Origin: Tahibacter sp042701255
Lineage (GTDB): Bacteria > Pseudomonadota > Gammaproteobacteria > Xanthomonadales > Rhodanobacteraceae
Direction: 5' to 3'
DNA length: 64,000 nt
Assembly: GCF_042701255.1 (NCBI RefSeq)
Contig: NZ_CP170554.1
Coordinates: 930,001-994,000 of the forward strand
In this document: positions 35,948-44,176 of the stretch, in pieces
Position numbering within the stretch: the stretch's first letter is position 1
How the letters are laid out: every line of letters starts with the position of its first letter
Notes under the pieces: generated by a model
The model's input: only the letters and a program-made list of their open reading frames with translations
Told to the model about the DNA's origin: nothing
Database searches by the model: none
Position numbers and translations under genes: made by a program

Positions 35948-36129
35948 CGTCGGTTCCCGGTCACGGCCGGGATTAAACGGGAATCCGGTGCAATTCCGGA
36001 GCTGCCCCGCAGCGGTAAGCGGAAACGAACGCCGTCAACAGCACTGGCCTCACCGGCTGGGAAGCGACGGCCACTAGGAGGTTGCGGCGTCCCCGCAATC
36101 GCGTCCGCAAGCCCGAATACCTGCCGACG
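35948..36129 (+). promoter_or_regulatory. cobalamin (B12) riboswitch upstream of nrdA
   Basis: The region shows the landmarks of the AdoCbl aptamer in order. An outer stem is GTCGG with CCGAC; then come GGGAATCCGGTGC, the conserved CTGCCCCGCAGCGGTAAG, and GCACTGGCCTCACCGGCTGGGAAG. Last is the B12 box AAGCCCGAATACCTGCC at 36109-36125. It lies 230 bases before nrdA. A hairpin GTCTCC-GCGG-GGAGAC follows at 36165-36180, but no T tract is seen, so control may be translational or rho-dependent. B12-repressed class I reductase is known in other bacteria that also carry the B12-dependent class II enzyme. Confidence 0.93.
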
Positions 36130-36359
36130 GCCGCGCGTTGCACACCGCGCGGTAACGGCCAGGAGTCTCCGCGGGGAGACGGGTCGCGTTGCGCTGTCGG
36201 CCGTTGGCCGGCACGGCGCCTGACCCGAATTTTCGCCACTCCGCACGCCCGAGGGGGCGTGGCTTCGCCTGCGGCCTGGACCGCGGCGTTGCCGTCTCCT
36301 CGTTTTGTCGTCCCCGGGATCGGACGGCAGCCGTGCGCCACTCGCACCGGAGGGAGTTC

Positions 36360-38816
36360 ATGAGCACCACCGAACACGAAATCGCCGCCGCCGCTCGCAC
36401 GGCCGCCGCCCAGACCGACACGCGCGCGCCGCAGTTCGCGCTGACGCCGCCGCACTCCAGCGGAGTGATGGCCGTGACCAAGCGCAACGGCAAGCGCGAG
36501 CCGGTCGATCTGAACAAGATCGTGCGCGCCGTGACGCGCGCTGCCGAAGGTCTGTATTCCACCGATCCGATGCGCGTGGCCACGCGCACGATCTCCGGCC
36601 TCTACGACGGCGCGACCACGCGCGAACTCGACGAGCTGTCGATCCGCACGGCCGCGATGCTGACGGCCGAGGAACCCGAATACGGCCGCCTCGCCGCACG
36701 CCTGCTCAGCGAATACATCGCCAAGGAAGTCGCCGGCCAGGAGATCCACGCGTTCTCGCAGTCGGTCGCGCGCGGCCACGAGCTCGGCCTGATCAACGAG
36801 CGCCTGCTGAATTTCGTCCAGGCCAATGCGCGCAAGCTCAATGCCGCGCTCGACGTCGAGCTCGACCGCCGCTTCGACTACTTCGGCCTGCGCACGGTCT
36901 ACGACCGCTACCTGCTGCGCCATCCCAAGACGCGCAAGGTCGTCGAGACGCCGCAGCAGTTCTTCCTGCGCATCGCCTGCGCATTGTGCGAAGACGTGAA
37001 CGAGGCGCTGGAGCTGTACCGCCTGATGGGCAGCCTCGACTATCTGCCGAGTTCGCCGACCCTGTTCAACTCCGGCACCACGCACGAGCAGCTGTCGTCG
37101 TGCTTCCTGCTCGACTCGCCGGACGATTCGCTGGAGTCGATCTACAAGCGCTATGCCGACGTCGCGATGCTGTCCAAGTTCTCCGGCGGCATCGGTCTGG
37201 CCTACACGCGCGTCCGTGCGCGCGGCTCGCTGATCAAGTCCACGAACGGCCTGTCCAACGGCATCGTGCCGTGGCTCAAGACGCTCGATGCATCGGTGTC
37301 GGCCGTGAACCAGGGCGGCAAGCGCAAGGGCGCGGCCTGCGTCTATCTGGAGCCGTGGCACGCCGACGTCGAGGAATTCCTCGAGCTGCGCGACAACACC
37401 GGCGACGAGGCGCGCCGCACGCACAACCTCAATCTCGCGAACTGGATTCCGGATCTCTTCATGCGCCGCGTCGAGGCCGACGCGCAGTGGTCGCTGTTCG
37501 ATCCCAAGGCTGTGCCGCATCTCGTCGACCGCTGGGGCAGCGCGTTCGAGACCGCCTACGAGCAGGCCGAAGCGGCCGGGCTCGCGGCCAAGCAGGTCAA
37601 GGCGCGCGATCTCTACGCGCGCATGATGCGCAGCCTGGCGCAGACCGGCAACGGCTGGATGACGTTCAAGGACAAGTCCAATCGCGCCTGCAACCAGACC
37701 GCGAAGGAAGGCAACGTCGTGCACCTGTCGAACCTGTGCACGGAAATCATCGAGGTCAGCTCGCAGGGCGAGACCGCGGTCTGCAATCTCGGCTCGATCA
37801 ACCTCGGCCAGCACATGGGCGCCGACGGCTTCGACTTCGTCAAGCTGGCCGAGACCGTGCGCGTGGCCGTGCGCCAGCTCGACCGCGTCATCGATCTGAA
37901 CTACTACCCGATCGAGTCCACGCGCAGCTCCAACCTGAAGTGGCGTCCGGTCGGTCTCGGCGTCATGGGCCTGCAGGACGTGTTCTTCAAACTGCGCCTG
38001 GCCTTCGATTCGGCCGAAGCGCGCGAACTGTCCACGCGCATCGCCGAGGAAATCTACTACCAGGCGCTGCTGGCTTCGCACGAGATCGCGCTGGAGCGCG
38101 GCGCGCATCCGTCGTTCGCCGACACGCGCGCCGCCCAGGGCGAACTGCAGTTCGACGCCTGGGGCGTGACGCCGAGCGACACGACGCGCTGGGATGCGCT
38201 GCGCGAGAACATCAAGCGCGGCGGCCTGCGCAATTCGCTGCTGGTCGCGATCGCGCCGACCGCAACGATCGCCTCGATCGCCGGCTGCTACGAGTGCATC
38301 GAGCCGATGGTGTCGAACCTGTTCAAGCGCGAGACCCTGTCGGGCGACTTCCTGCAGGTCAACAGGTACCTCGTCGAGGAACTCAAGCAGCTCGGCCAGT
38401 GGACGCCGGAAATGCGCGACCGCATCAAGCTGGCCGAAGGTTCGGTGCAGGGCATCGCCGAAATCCCCGAACGCCTGCGTCATATCTACCGCACGGCCTG
38501 GGAAATCCCGATGCGCTCGCTGATCGACATGATGGCTTCGCGCGGCGCGTACATCGACCAGTCGGCCTCGCTGAACCTGTTCATGGAAAGCCCGAACATC
38601 GGCCAGCTCTCGTCGATGTACATGTACGCCTGGAAGGCCGGCCTGAAGACGACCTACTACCTGCGCTCGCGTCCGGCGACCAAGATCGCCAAGACCACGG
38701 TCGCCGCGACCGCTGCCGCACCGGCACCGGCCGCTCCGGCGATCTCGCAGCAGCAGGCCGAAGCGGCCGTGTTCTGCTCGCTGGAAAATCCGGAGTATTG
38801 CGAGGCGTGTCAGTAA
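36360..38816 (+). CDS. nrdA: ribonucleoside-diphosphate reductase class I alpha subunit
   Basis: This is the large catalytic subunit of class I ribonucleotide reductase, which makes deoxynucleotides. An N-terminal ATP-cone (VTKRNGKREPVDLNKIVRA) near residues 39-130 gives allosteric activity control. The catalytic cysteines are C248 (SSCFLL), C460 (NLCTEI) and C475 (CNLGSINL), matching the redox pair and thiyl radical cysteines of the family. PTATIASIAG and MYMYAWKAGLKTTYYLR are typical C-terminal motifs. An Ala/Pro linker precedes the redox tail ENPEYCEACQ. The start at 36360 has CCGGAGGGAG just ahead. nrdB follows after 265 bases that hold an inverted repeat pair. Confidence 0.95.
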   Translation: MSTTEHEIAAAARTAAAQTDTRAPQFALTPPHSSGVMAVTKRNGKREPVDLNKIVRAVTRAAEGLYSTDPMRVATRTISGLYDGATTRELDELSIRTAAMLTAEEPEYGRLAARLLSEYIAKEVAGQEIHAFSQSVARGHELGLINERLLNFVQANARKLNAALDVELDRRFDYFGLRTVYDRYLLRHPKTRKVVETPQQFFLRIACALCEDVNEALELYRLMGSLDYLPSSPTLFNSGTTHEQLSSCFLLDSPDDSLESIYKRYADVAMLSKFSGGIGLAYTRVRARGSLIKSTNGLSNGIVPWLKTLDASVSAVNQGGKRKGAACVYLEPWHADVEEFLELRDNTGDEARRTHNLNLANWIPDLFMRRVEADAQWSLFDPKAVPHLVDRWGSAFETAYEQAEAAGLAAKQVKARDLYARMMRSLAQTGNGWMTFKDKSNRACNQTAKEGNVVHLSNLCTEIIEVSSQGETAVCNLGSINLGQHMGADGFDFVKLAETVRVAVRQLDRVIDLNYYPIESTRSSNLKWRPVGLGVMGLQDVFFKLRLAFDSAEARELSTRIAEEIYYQALLASHEIALERGAHPSFADTRAAQGELQFDAWGVTPSDTTRWDALRENIKRGGLRNSLLVAIAPTATIASIAGCYECIEPMVSNLFKRETLSGDFLQVNRYLVEELKQLGQWTPEMRDRIKLAEGSVQGIAEIPERLRHIYRTAWEIPMRSLIDMMASRGAYIDQSASLNLFMESPNIGQLSSMYMYAWKAGLKTTYYLRSRPATKIAKTTVAATAAAPAPAAPAISQQQAEAAVFCSLENPEYCEACQ

Positions 38817-38852
38817 GACGACGCGCCGCGCGACGAGCGCGGCCCCGAATAA

Positions 38853-39015
38853 CCCTCCCCTTCAAGGGGAGGGCATGGGTGGGGATGGGGTTCGGCTCCG
38901 CGAACGCCATCTCGCTATCTCGCCGGTTCGACTACAGCCAAGAGCGACTTCGTTCGGGCGTGGGTGAGCTGAGGGGACACCCATCCCCACCCAACCCTCC
39001 CCTTGAAGGGGAGGG
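38853..39015. repeat. inverted pair of palindromic repeats (pair B) between nrdA and nrdB
   Basis: Copies lie at 38853-38889 (hairpin then GGGTGGGGATGGG tail) and 38980-39015 (tail then hairpin). The tails therefore face inward, the reverse of the other three pairs, and the spacer is 90 bases. It sits inside the likely nrdA-nrdB transcript. Confidence 0.85.
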
Positions 39016-39081
39016 CTTGAACGACACGACCTTCCCTCGGCGGGGAGGGCCTGAAGTGCAGCCCATCACCGGTAGATCGCC

Positions 39082-40122
39082 ATGAATGCAGTTCCGCTCG
39101 ACATCGACACCAACGCCACGCCGCGACTGCTCGACCCGGGGTTCAACCTGACCCTGCGCCCGATGCGCTATCCGCGCTTCTACGACATGTATCGCGATGC
39201 GATCCGCAATACCTGGACCGTCGAGGAAGTCGATTTCTCGCTGGACGTCAACGATCTGCGGCACAAGTTCGGTCCGGCCGAGCGGCACCTGATCGAGCGC
39301 CTCGTCGCGTTCTTCGCGACCGGTGATTCCATCGTCGCGAACAACCTCGTGCTGAACCTGTACAAGCACATCAACGCGCCCGAGGCGCGCATGTACCTGT
39401 CGCGCCAGCTCTACGAAGAAGCGCTGCACGTGCAGTTCTACCTGACCCTGCTCGACACCTATCTGCCCGAGCCCGAGGCGCGCGCGAAGGCGTTCGACGC
39501 GGTCGAGAACATTCCGGCGATCCGCCACAAGGCCGAGTTCTGCTTCAAGTGGATGGACTCGGTGCAGAAGCTCGACCGCATCGAGACGCGCGCGCAGCGG
39601 CGCCAGTTCCTGCTGAACCTGATCTGCTTCGCCGCCTGCATCGAAGGCCTGTTCTTCTTCGCCGCGTTCGCCTACGTCTACTACCTGCGTTCGCGCGGCC
39701 TGCTGCACGGCCTCGCCGCGGGCACGAACTGGGTGTTCCGCGACGAGTCCGGCCACATGGCGTTCGCGTTCGAAGTGATCCGCGTCGCACGCGAGGAAGA
39801 ACCGGAGCTGTTCGACGAAGCGCTGCAGGCCGACATCGCGCAGATGCTCGACGAAGCCATCGCCTGCGAACAGCAGTTCGCCGAAGACGTGCTGTCGGGC
39901 GGCGTGGCCGGTCTGTCGCTGAAGGACATGCGCCAGTATCTCGAATACGTCGCCGACCAGCGCCTCGTGCAGCTCGGCCTCGGCAAGCGCTACCACGCGC
40001 GCAACCCGTTCGCGTTCATGGATCTGCAGGACGTGCAGGAGCTGACCAACTTCTTCGAGCGGCGCGTGTCGGCCTACCAGGTCGCCGTCGAAGGCGAAGT
40101 CACCTTCGATGCGGCGTTCTGA
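39082..40122 (+). CDS. nrdB: ribonucleoside-diphosphate reductase class I beta subunit
   Basis: This is the radical-generating small subunit (346 residues) that partners nrdA. The metal and radical residues are in place: Asp in FFATGDSIVANN, Glu113 and His116 with the radical tyrosine Tyr120 in EEALHVQFY, Glu in CIEGLFFF, and Glu/His in DESGHMAF. The tyrosine shows a classical class I radical site and not a Phe-substituted (Ic) type. The ATG at 39082 is preceded by a weak site, so expression may depend on the upstream transcript. Confidence 0.95.
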   Translation: MNAVPLDIDTNATPRLLDPGFNLTLRPMRYPRFYDMYRDAIRNTWTVEEVDFSLDVNDLRHKFGPAERHLIERLVAFFATGDSIVANNLVLNLYKHINAPEARMYLSRQLYEEALHVQFYLTLLDTYLPEPEARAKAFDAVENIPAIRHKAEFCFKWMDSVQKLDRIETRAQRRQFLLNLICFAACIEGLFFFAAFAYVYYLRSRGLLHGLAAGTNWVFRDESGHMAFAFEVIRVAREEEPELFDEALQADIAQMLDEAIACEQQFAEDVLSGGVAGLSLKDMRQYLEYVADQRLVQLGLGKRYHARNPFAFMDLQDVQELTNFFERRVSAYQVAVEGEVTFDAAF

Positions 40123-40132
40123 GGACGCGGAC

Positions 40133-40534
40133 ATGACGGCAGTTTCCGCAACCGCCGGGACGGCGACCGAGGCGCGGCTGATCGAGATCGTGTTTCCCGA
40201 TCACACCAACCACCTCGGCACCCTGTTCGGCGGTCAGGCCCTGGCGTGGATGGACAAGGCCGCGTTCGTCGTCGCGACGCGCTATGCGCGGCGCACGGTC
40301 GTGACGGCGCGTTCCGAGCAGGTGGATTTCCGCCAGCCGGTGCGCCAGGGCCAGCTCGTCGAGCTGATCGCGCGCATCGTCGCGACCGGACGCAGCTCGA
40401 TGCAGGTCGAAGTCGATCTGATCGCCGAGGATCTGCTCAGCGGCGACGCACGCCTGTGCACGCGCGGCCGCTTCACGATGATCGCGCTCGATGCCCACGG
40501 CACGCCGACCGCGGTCATGCCGCTGGCGCCGTAA
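40133..40534 (+). CDS. acyl-CoA thioesterase (YciA-like hotdog family)
   Basis: This 133-residue hotdog-fold thioesterase is predicted to hydrolyse acyl-CoAs. It contains PDHTNHLGTLFGGQALAWMD, the family signature with the conserved Asn, Gly-Gly and catalytic Asp, followed by VDFRQPVRQGQLVELIARI. The ATG at 40133 lies 10 bases after the nrdB stop with GAGGACGCGG between, so it is probably at the end of the nrdAB transcript. The substrate range is not known. Confidence 0.85.
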   Translation: MTAVSATAGTATEARLIEIVFPDHTNHLGTLFGGQALAWMDKAAFVVATRYARRTVVTARSEQVDFRQPVRQGQLVELIARIVATGRSSMQVEVDLIAEDLLSGDARLCTRGRFTMIALDAHGTPTAVMPLAP

Positions 40535-40541
40535 CACCGCC

Positions 40542-41780
40542 TCAGCGCACCGGTCCGCAGGCCGGATGAGGCGCCTGCAGCGCGGCCGGTGCCGCGAGCT
40601 CGGGACGGTCGTAGGGAATGTAGGTTTCCCAGAACCACGGCATGCAGGTGTCGCCGAGCACGAAGTCGTTCAGATATTTGAAGATGCCGCGCGCGTTGTC
40701 GCTGTTGCTCATGATCAGCAGGCCGAGCCTGCGTTCGCCGATGAACGCGGAATAGTTATTCCAGCCGTCGTCGGAACCTTCCTTGAAATTCACCACGCCA
40801 TACGGCGAGACATAGCGGCCCCAGCCCAGCGCATAGGCCAGAGCGATCGCGCGGTTGTCGTCGCCGGTCTCGGGCGCGAGGGTCGGAAACTGACGCTTGG
40901 AATCGATGCGGATCTGCGCTCGCAGCAGCTCCTTGCGCGCCTTTGGCGACAGGCCGTCGCCGCGCACGACGGCGGCGAGGAACTGTGCGTAATCGGCCGG
41001 CGTCGTGTCCATGGAGCCCGCCGCGCGCACGCCGCGGCGCTGGCGATGACCCAGCGGCTTGCCGCTCTTGTCGTAGCCGATCGCGACGTTGCCGGCGAAG
41101 TCGTCGCGCCAGGTCATGCTGCTGCGGCTCATGCCGTAGCGGTCGTAGACGCGCTGCTGCAGCAGCTGCGCGAGGTCCAGTCCGAGTCCCTGCTCGATGA
41201 CGAACTGCAGCAGGTTGATGCCTTCGCCGGAATAGCCGTAGCGCGTGCCGGGATCGAACCAGAACGCGAGCTTGCCGTGTTCGTCGTAGCGGCCGTCGGG
41301 CAGGAAGAAGCGGAAATTCGCAAAGCCGCTGGTATGGCTCAACAGCATTCGCGGCGTCAGCCGGCGCCAGCGCTCGTCGCCGGCGAGGTCGGCGTATTTC
41401 TCGTACTCGGGCAGCGACTTGGGCAGGTAGTCGGCGATCGAGCGGTCGAGATCAAGCCGCCCTTCGTCGACGAGCTGCATGACGAGCCAGCCGAACATGG
41501 CCTTGGTCAGCGATGCCGCATACATGACCGTGTCGGCTTGCAGCGGCAGGTTCTGCTCACGATCGCGCAGGCCGTAGGCCTTCAGATACGCGACCTTGCC
41601 GTCATTGATGACGGCGAGTGCGAGCCCGGGCACCTGCGCCGCCTGCATGAGCTCGTCGACCCGCGCATCGAGCTGCGCGGTATCGAGCGCGCGGCCATCG
41701 GCGCGCCGCAGCGATTGGGTCGGTGTTCCGGCACAGGCGCTCAGCGCGAGCAGCACGACGGCGGCGATCAGAATTCGCAT
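40542..41780 (-). CDS. serine hydrolase lipoprotein (class C beta-lactamase family)
   Basis: This 412-residue protein has a signal with lipobox (ALSAC, Cys16), so it is an outer-membrane or periplasmic lipoprotein. The penicillin-binding/AmpC-like fold is shown by ASLTKAM (SxxK nucleophile) and YGYSGEGIN (YxN-type Tyr-Ser). Proteins of this type are mostly esterases or peptidases, and true beta-lactamase activity is unproven. It converges with the thioesterase gene (7-base gap between stops) and diverges from queF. Confidence 0.85.
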   Translation of the reverse strand: MRILIAAVVLLALSACAGTPTQSLRRADGRALDTAQLDARVDELMQAAQVPGLALAVINDGKVAYLKAYGLRDREQNLPLQADTVMYAASLTKAMFGWLVMQLVDEGRLDLDRSIADYLPKSLPEYEKYADLAGDERWRRLTPRMLLSHTSGFANFRFFLPDGRYDEHGKLAFWFDPGTRYGYSGEGINLLQFVIEQGLGLDLAQLLQQRVYDRYGMSRSSMTWRDDFAGNVAIGYDKSGKPLGHRQRRGVRAAGSMDTTPADYAQFLAAVVRGDGLSPKARKELLRAQIRIDSKRQFPTLAPETGDDNRAIALAYALGWGRYVSPYGVVNFKEGSDDGWNNYSAFIGERRLGLLIMSNSDNARGIFKYLNDFVLGDTCMPWFWETYIPYDRPELAAPAALQAPHPACGPVR

Positions 41781-41908
41781 GTGGCGATGCTCCGGCAGCA
41801 GGTCATTGCTCGGATGCTAGCGCGGGGCCGTGGGTTTAAGCCGCCGGACTGCGCCGTGCGGCACGGCGGATCGGGGCCGCCGCGGCGCGAAGCCGCTACA
41901 CTGCGCGC

Positions 41909-42739
41909 ATGACTTCCGCCGAACATTCCCTGCTGGGCAAATCCGTCGCGTATCGCGACGAATACGATGCGTCGCTGCTGTTCCCGATTCCGCGCGCCGG
42001 CAAGCGCGCCGAACTCGGTCTTGATGACGCCGCGCTGCCGTTTCACGGTGTCGACATCTGGAACGCCTACGAACTGTCCTGGCTGGACCCGCGCGGCAAA
42101 CCCGTCGTCGCCTTGGCCGAGTTCCGTGTACCGGCGGCCTCGCCGAACATCATCGAATCCAAGTCGTTCAAGCTCTATCTGAACACCTTCGCGCAGACGC
42201 GGCTGGCCGGTGCCGACGTGGTGGCGCAGCGGCTGCGCACGGACCTGTCCGCCGCTGCCGGCGCCGCGGTCGAGGTGCATCTGCAGACCGCTGCGGACTT
42301 CGCGCGCGAAGCGCTGCACGAGCTCGACGGCGAGTGCATAGACGGAATCGAGGTGGACATCGCCGACTACGACACGCCGCGGCCCGATTACCTGCGTGGC
42401 GATGTGGACGTCGTCGTCGAGGAAACCCTGGTCTCGCACCTGCTCAAGTCCAACTGCCCGGTCACCGGCCAGCCCGACTGGGCCAGCCTGCAGATCCGCT
42501 ACCGCGGCCCGCGCATCGATCGCGCCGGCCTGCTGCGCTACCTGGTCTCGTTCCGCCGCCACAGCGATTTCCACGAGCAATGCGCCGAACGCATCTGGTG
42601 CGACCTGCGCGCGCGCTGCGCGCCGGAATACCTCGCCGTCTATGCGCGCTACACGCGCCGCGGCGGTCTCGACATCAATCCGTTCCGCAGCAGCGAAGCC
42701 GGCGACGTGCCGGGGAATCCGCGCGGGGCGCGGCAGTAG
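41909..42739 (+). CDS. queF: NADPH-dependent 7-cyano-7-deazaguanine reductase QueF
   Basis: QueF reduces preQ0 to preQ1 in queuosine tRNA modification. The 276 residues correspond to the long two-domain type. The QueF signature ESKSFKLYLNTFAQ is present, as is the catalytic cysteine region LKSNCPVTGQPDWA with the following Asp. RHSDFHEQCAERIW and ARYTRRGGLDINPFR complete the C-terminal T-fold. TACACT at about 41897 is a possible -10 just ahead of the ATG. No other queuosine gene is adjacent. Confidence 0.95.
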   Translation: MTSAEHSLLGKSVAYRDEYDASLLFPIPRAGKRAELGLDDAALPFHGVDIWNAYELSWLDPRGKPVVALAEFRVPAASPNIIESKSFKLYLNTFAQTRLAGADVVAQRLRTDLSAAAGAAVEVHLQTAADFAREALHELDGECIDGIEVDIADYDTPRPDYLRGDVDVVVEETLVSHLLKSNCPVTGQPDWASLQIRYRGPRIDRAGLLRYLVSFRRHSDFHEQCAERIWCDLRARCAPEYLAVYARYTRRGGLDINPFRSSEAGDVPGNPRGARQ

Positions 42740-42903
42740 GAAGCCGTCGCTGCAGGAGCCGCTGCGACGAAACGCTTTCCTGATCGGCCAGCCGGTGCCG
42801 CGCTCGTTGCCGGCTTTCGGAGCGGCGATGCAACATGCCCTCGCTTCCCAGCACCGGCGAGCGTCGCTATCGTTGGATCTCCACCGCCCTCAGTGAGTCC
42901 ACC

Positions 42904-43293
42904 ATGCAGATCAAGCTCAGCAGCATCTTCGTCGAGGACCAGGACAAGGCGCTGGATTTCTATACACGCGTGCTCGGCTTCAAGGCGCACGCGGACATTC
43001 CGATGGGCGAGTACCGCTGGCTGACCGTCGTGTCGCCGGACGGTGCCGACGGAGTCGAGCTCGTGCTGGAGCCGATGGCGTTCGCGCCGGCGCGGGTCTA
43101 TCAGAAGGCGCTGTTCGACGCGGGCATTCCGGCGACGGCGTTCATCACGCGCGACATCGCCGCCGAGTACGCCACCTTGAAGGCGCGCGGCGTCGTGTTC
43201 CACGGCGAGCCGCAGAACATGGGGCCGGTGATCGTCGTGAAGTTCGAGGACACCTGCGGCAACCTGATCAATCTCGCGCAGCCGTTGATGTAA
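42904..43293 (+). CDS. VOC (glyoxalase/bleomycin resistance) superfamily protein
   Basis: This single-domain vicinal-oxygen-chelate protein of 129 residues begins MQIKLSSIFVEDQDKALDFY with TRVLGFKAHAD, the standard VOC opening. It ends VVKFEDTCGNLINLAQP with the metal-binding Glu region. The ligand is unknown. It starts at ATG 42904 and is followed after 14 bases by a GFA-family gene on the same strand, so the two may be co-expressed. Confidence 0.82.
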   Translation: MQIKLSSIFVEDQDKALDFYTRVLGFKAHADIPMGEYRWLTVVSPDGADGVELVLEPMAFAPARVYQKALFDAGIPATAFITRDIAAEYATLKARGVVFHGEPQNMGPVIVVKFEDTCGNLINLAQPLM

Positions 43294-43307
43294 CCGTTCG
43301 CGACGCG

Positions 43308-43850
43308 ATGACCGCCGCCGCCGAAGCCGCGCCGCAATCCGCTGCGACCGCGCCGCGCGAAGGCGGCTGCGACTGCCGCCGCATCCGCTATCGGTTGACC
43401 GATGCGCCGCTGATCGTGCACTGCTGTCACTGCCGCTGGTGCCAGCGCGAAAGCGGCGCGTCGTTCGCGCTGAATGCGATGATCGAAGCGGATCGCGTCG
43501 AGCTCCTCGGCGACGAACCCGAATTCGTGCTGACGCCGTCGGCCAGCGGTCGCGGCCAGCTGATCGCGCGTTGTCCCGACTGCCGCGTCGCGCTCTGGAG
43601 TCACTACGCCGGCAACGGTCCATTCATGCGCTTCGTGCGCGTGGGCACCCTGGACGATCCCGATGCCTTGCCGCCGGACGTGCACATCTTCACGGCGTCG
43701 AAGCAGCCCTGGGTGGCGCTGTCGCCGGACGCGCCGGCCTTCGCCGAATACTACGAGCGCGAGCGGATCTGGCGGCCCGAAAGCCTCGCGCGCCGCGCGG
43801 CGCTGTTGCCGCAGATCGAGGCGTATCAGGCGCAGCAGCAGCAAGGCTGA
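43308..43850 (+). CDS. GFA family (formaldehyde-activating enzyme-like) zinc protein
   Basis: This 180-residue protein of the Gfa/CENP-V fold has zinc cysteine motifs GGCDCRRIRY, HCCHCRWCQRESG and ARCPDCRVAL in the usual order. It has an N-terminal Ala-rich lead and a C-terminal helix. Most homologues have unknown activity, and binding glutathione-formaldehyde adducts is only inferred for the family. It follows the VOC gene closely. Confidence 0.85.
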   Translation: MTAAAEAAPQSAATAPREGGCDCRRIRYRLTDAPLIVHCCHCRWCQRESGASFALNAMIEADRVELLGDEPEFVLTPSASGRGQLIARCPDCRVALWSHYAGNGPFMRFVRVGTLDDPDALPPDVHIFTASKQPWVALSPDAPAFAEYYERERIWRPESLARRAALLPQIEAYQAQQQQG

Positions 43851-44176
43851 TTCCGCCGGCAACCAGCGAGGCCTGAGGGTTTTTCCGCGAGACACTGAGT
43901 CGATCCGGCAGCCGCCTTGGCGCCGCGACGGCGGTTGCCGCGGTACCTCCGTGCCGCCCTGTGAAAAATGCGCACGAATCGACGATACGGCACGGGATGT
44001 CCGTCGCGAGACTGCGGCTATCGTGATAGCGTGCGGCCGTCCTTCCGTCGCCGCGCTGCGATTTGCGCGCCCGAAATTTCACAGGCGTCGCTGCGAAGCG
44101 CGTTGCCGGCAGGAATGTCAGGTGTCGCAGTGTCGCGGGTTCCGTGCCATCGTCATCGACGGAAAACGGAGGGGAA
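43851..44176. other. 326-base gap with no gene recognised
   Basis: This gap lies between the GFA-family gene and the export operon and probably holds the operon promoter. CGGAGGGG just before 44177 is the ribosome binding site of the TolC-like gene. I see no repeat, terminator or RNA here. Confidence 0.4.

Noticed and set aside
35973..38483. Leftward open frame of over 800 codons spanning the riboswitch and nrdA
   Set aside because: It runs antisense through the aptamer and nrdA and has no domain; a third-position GC artefact.
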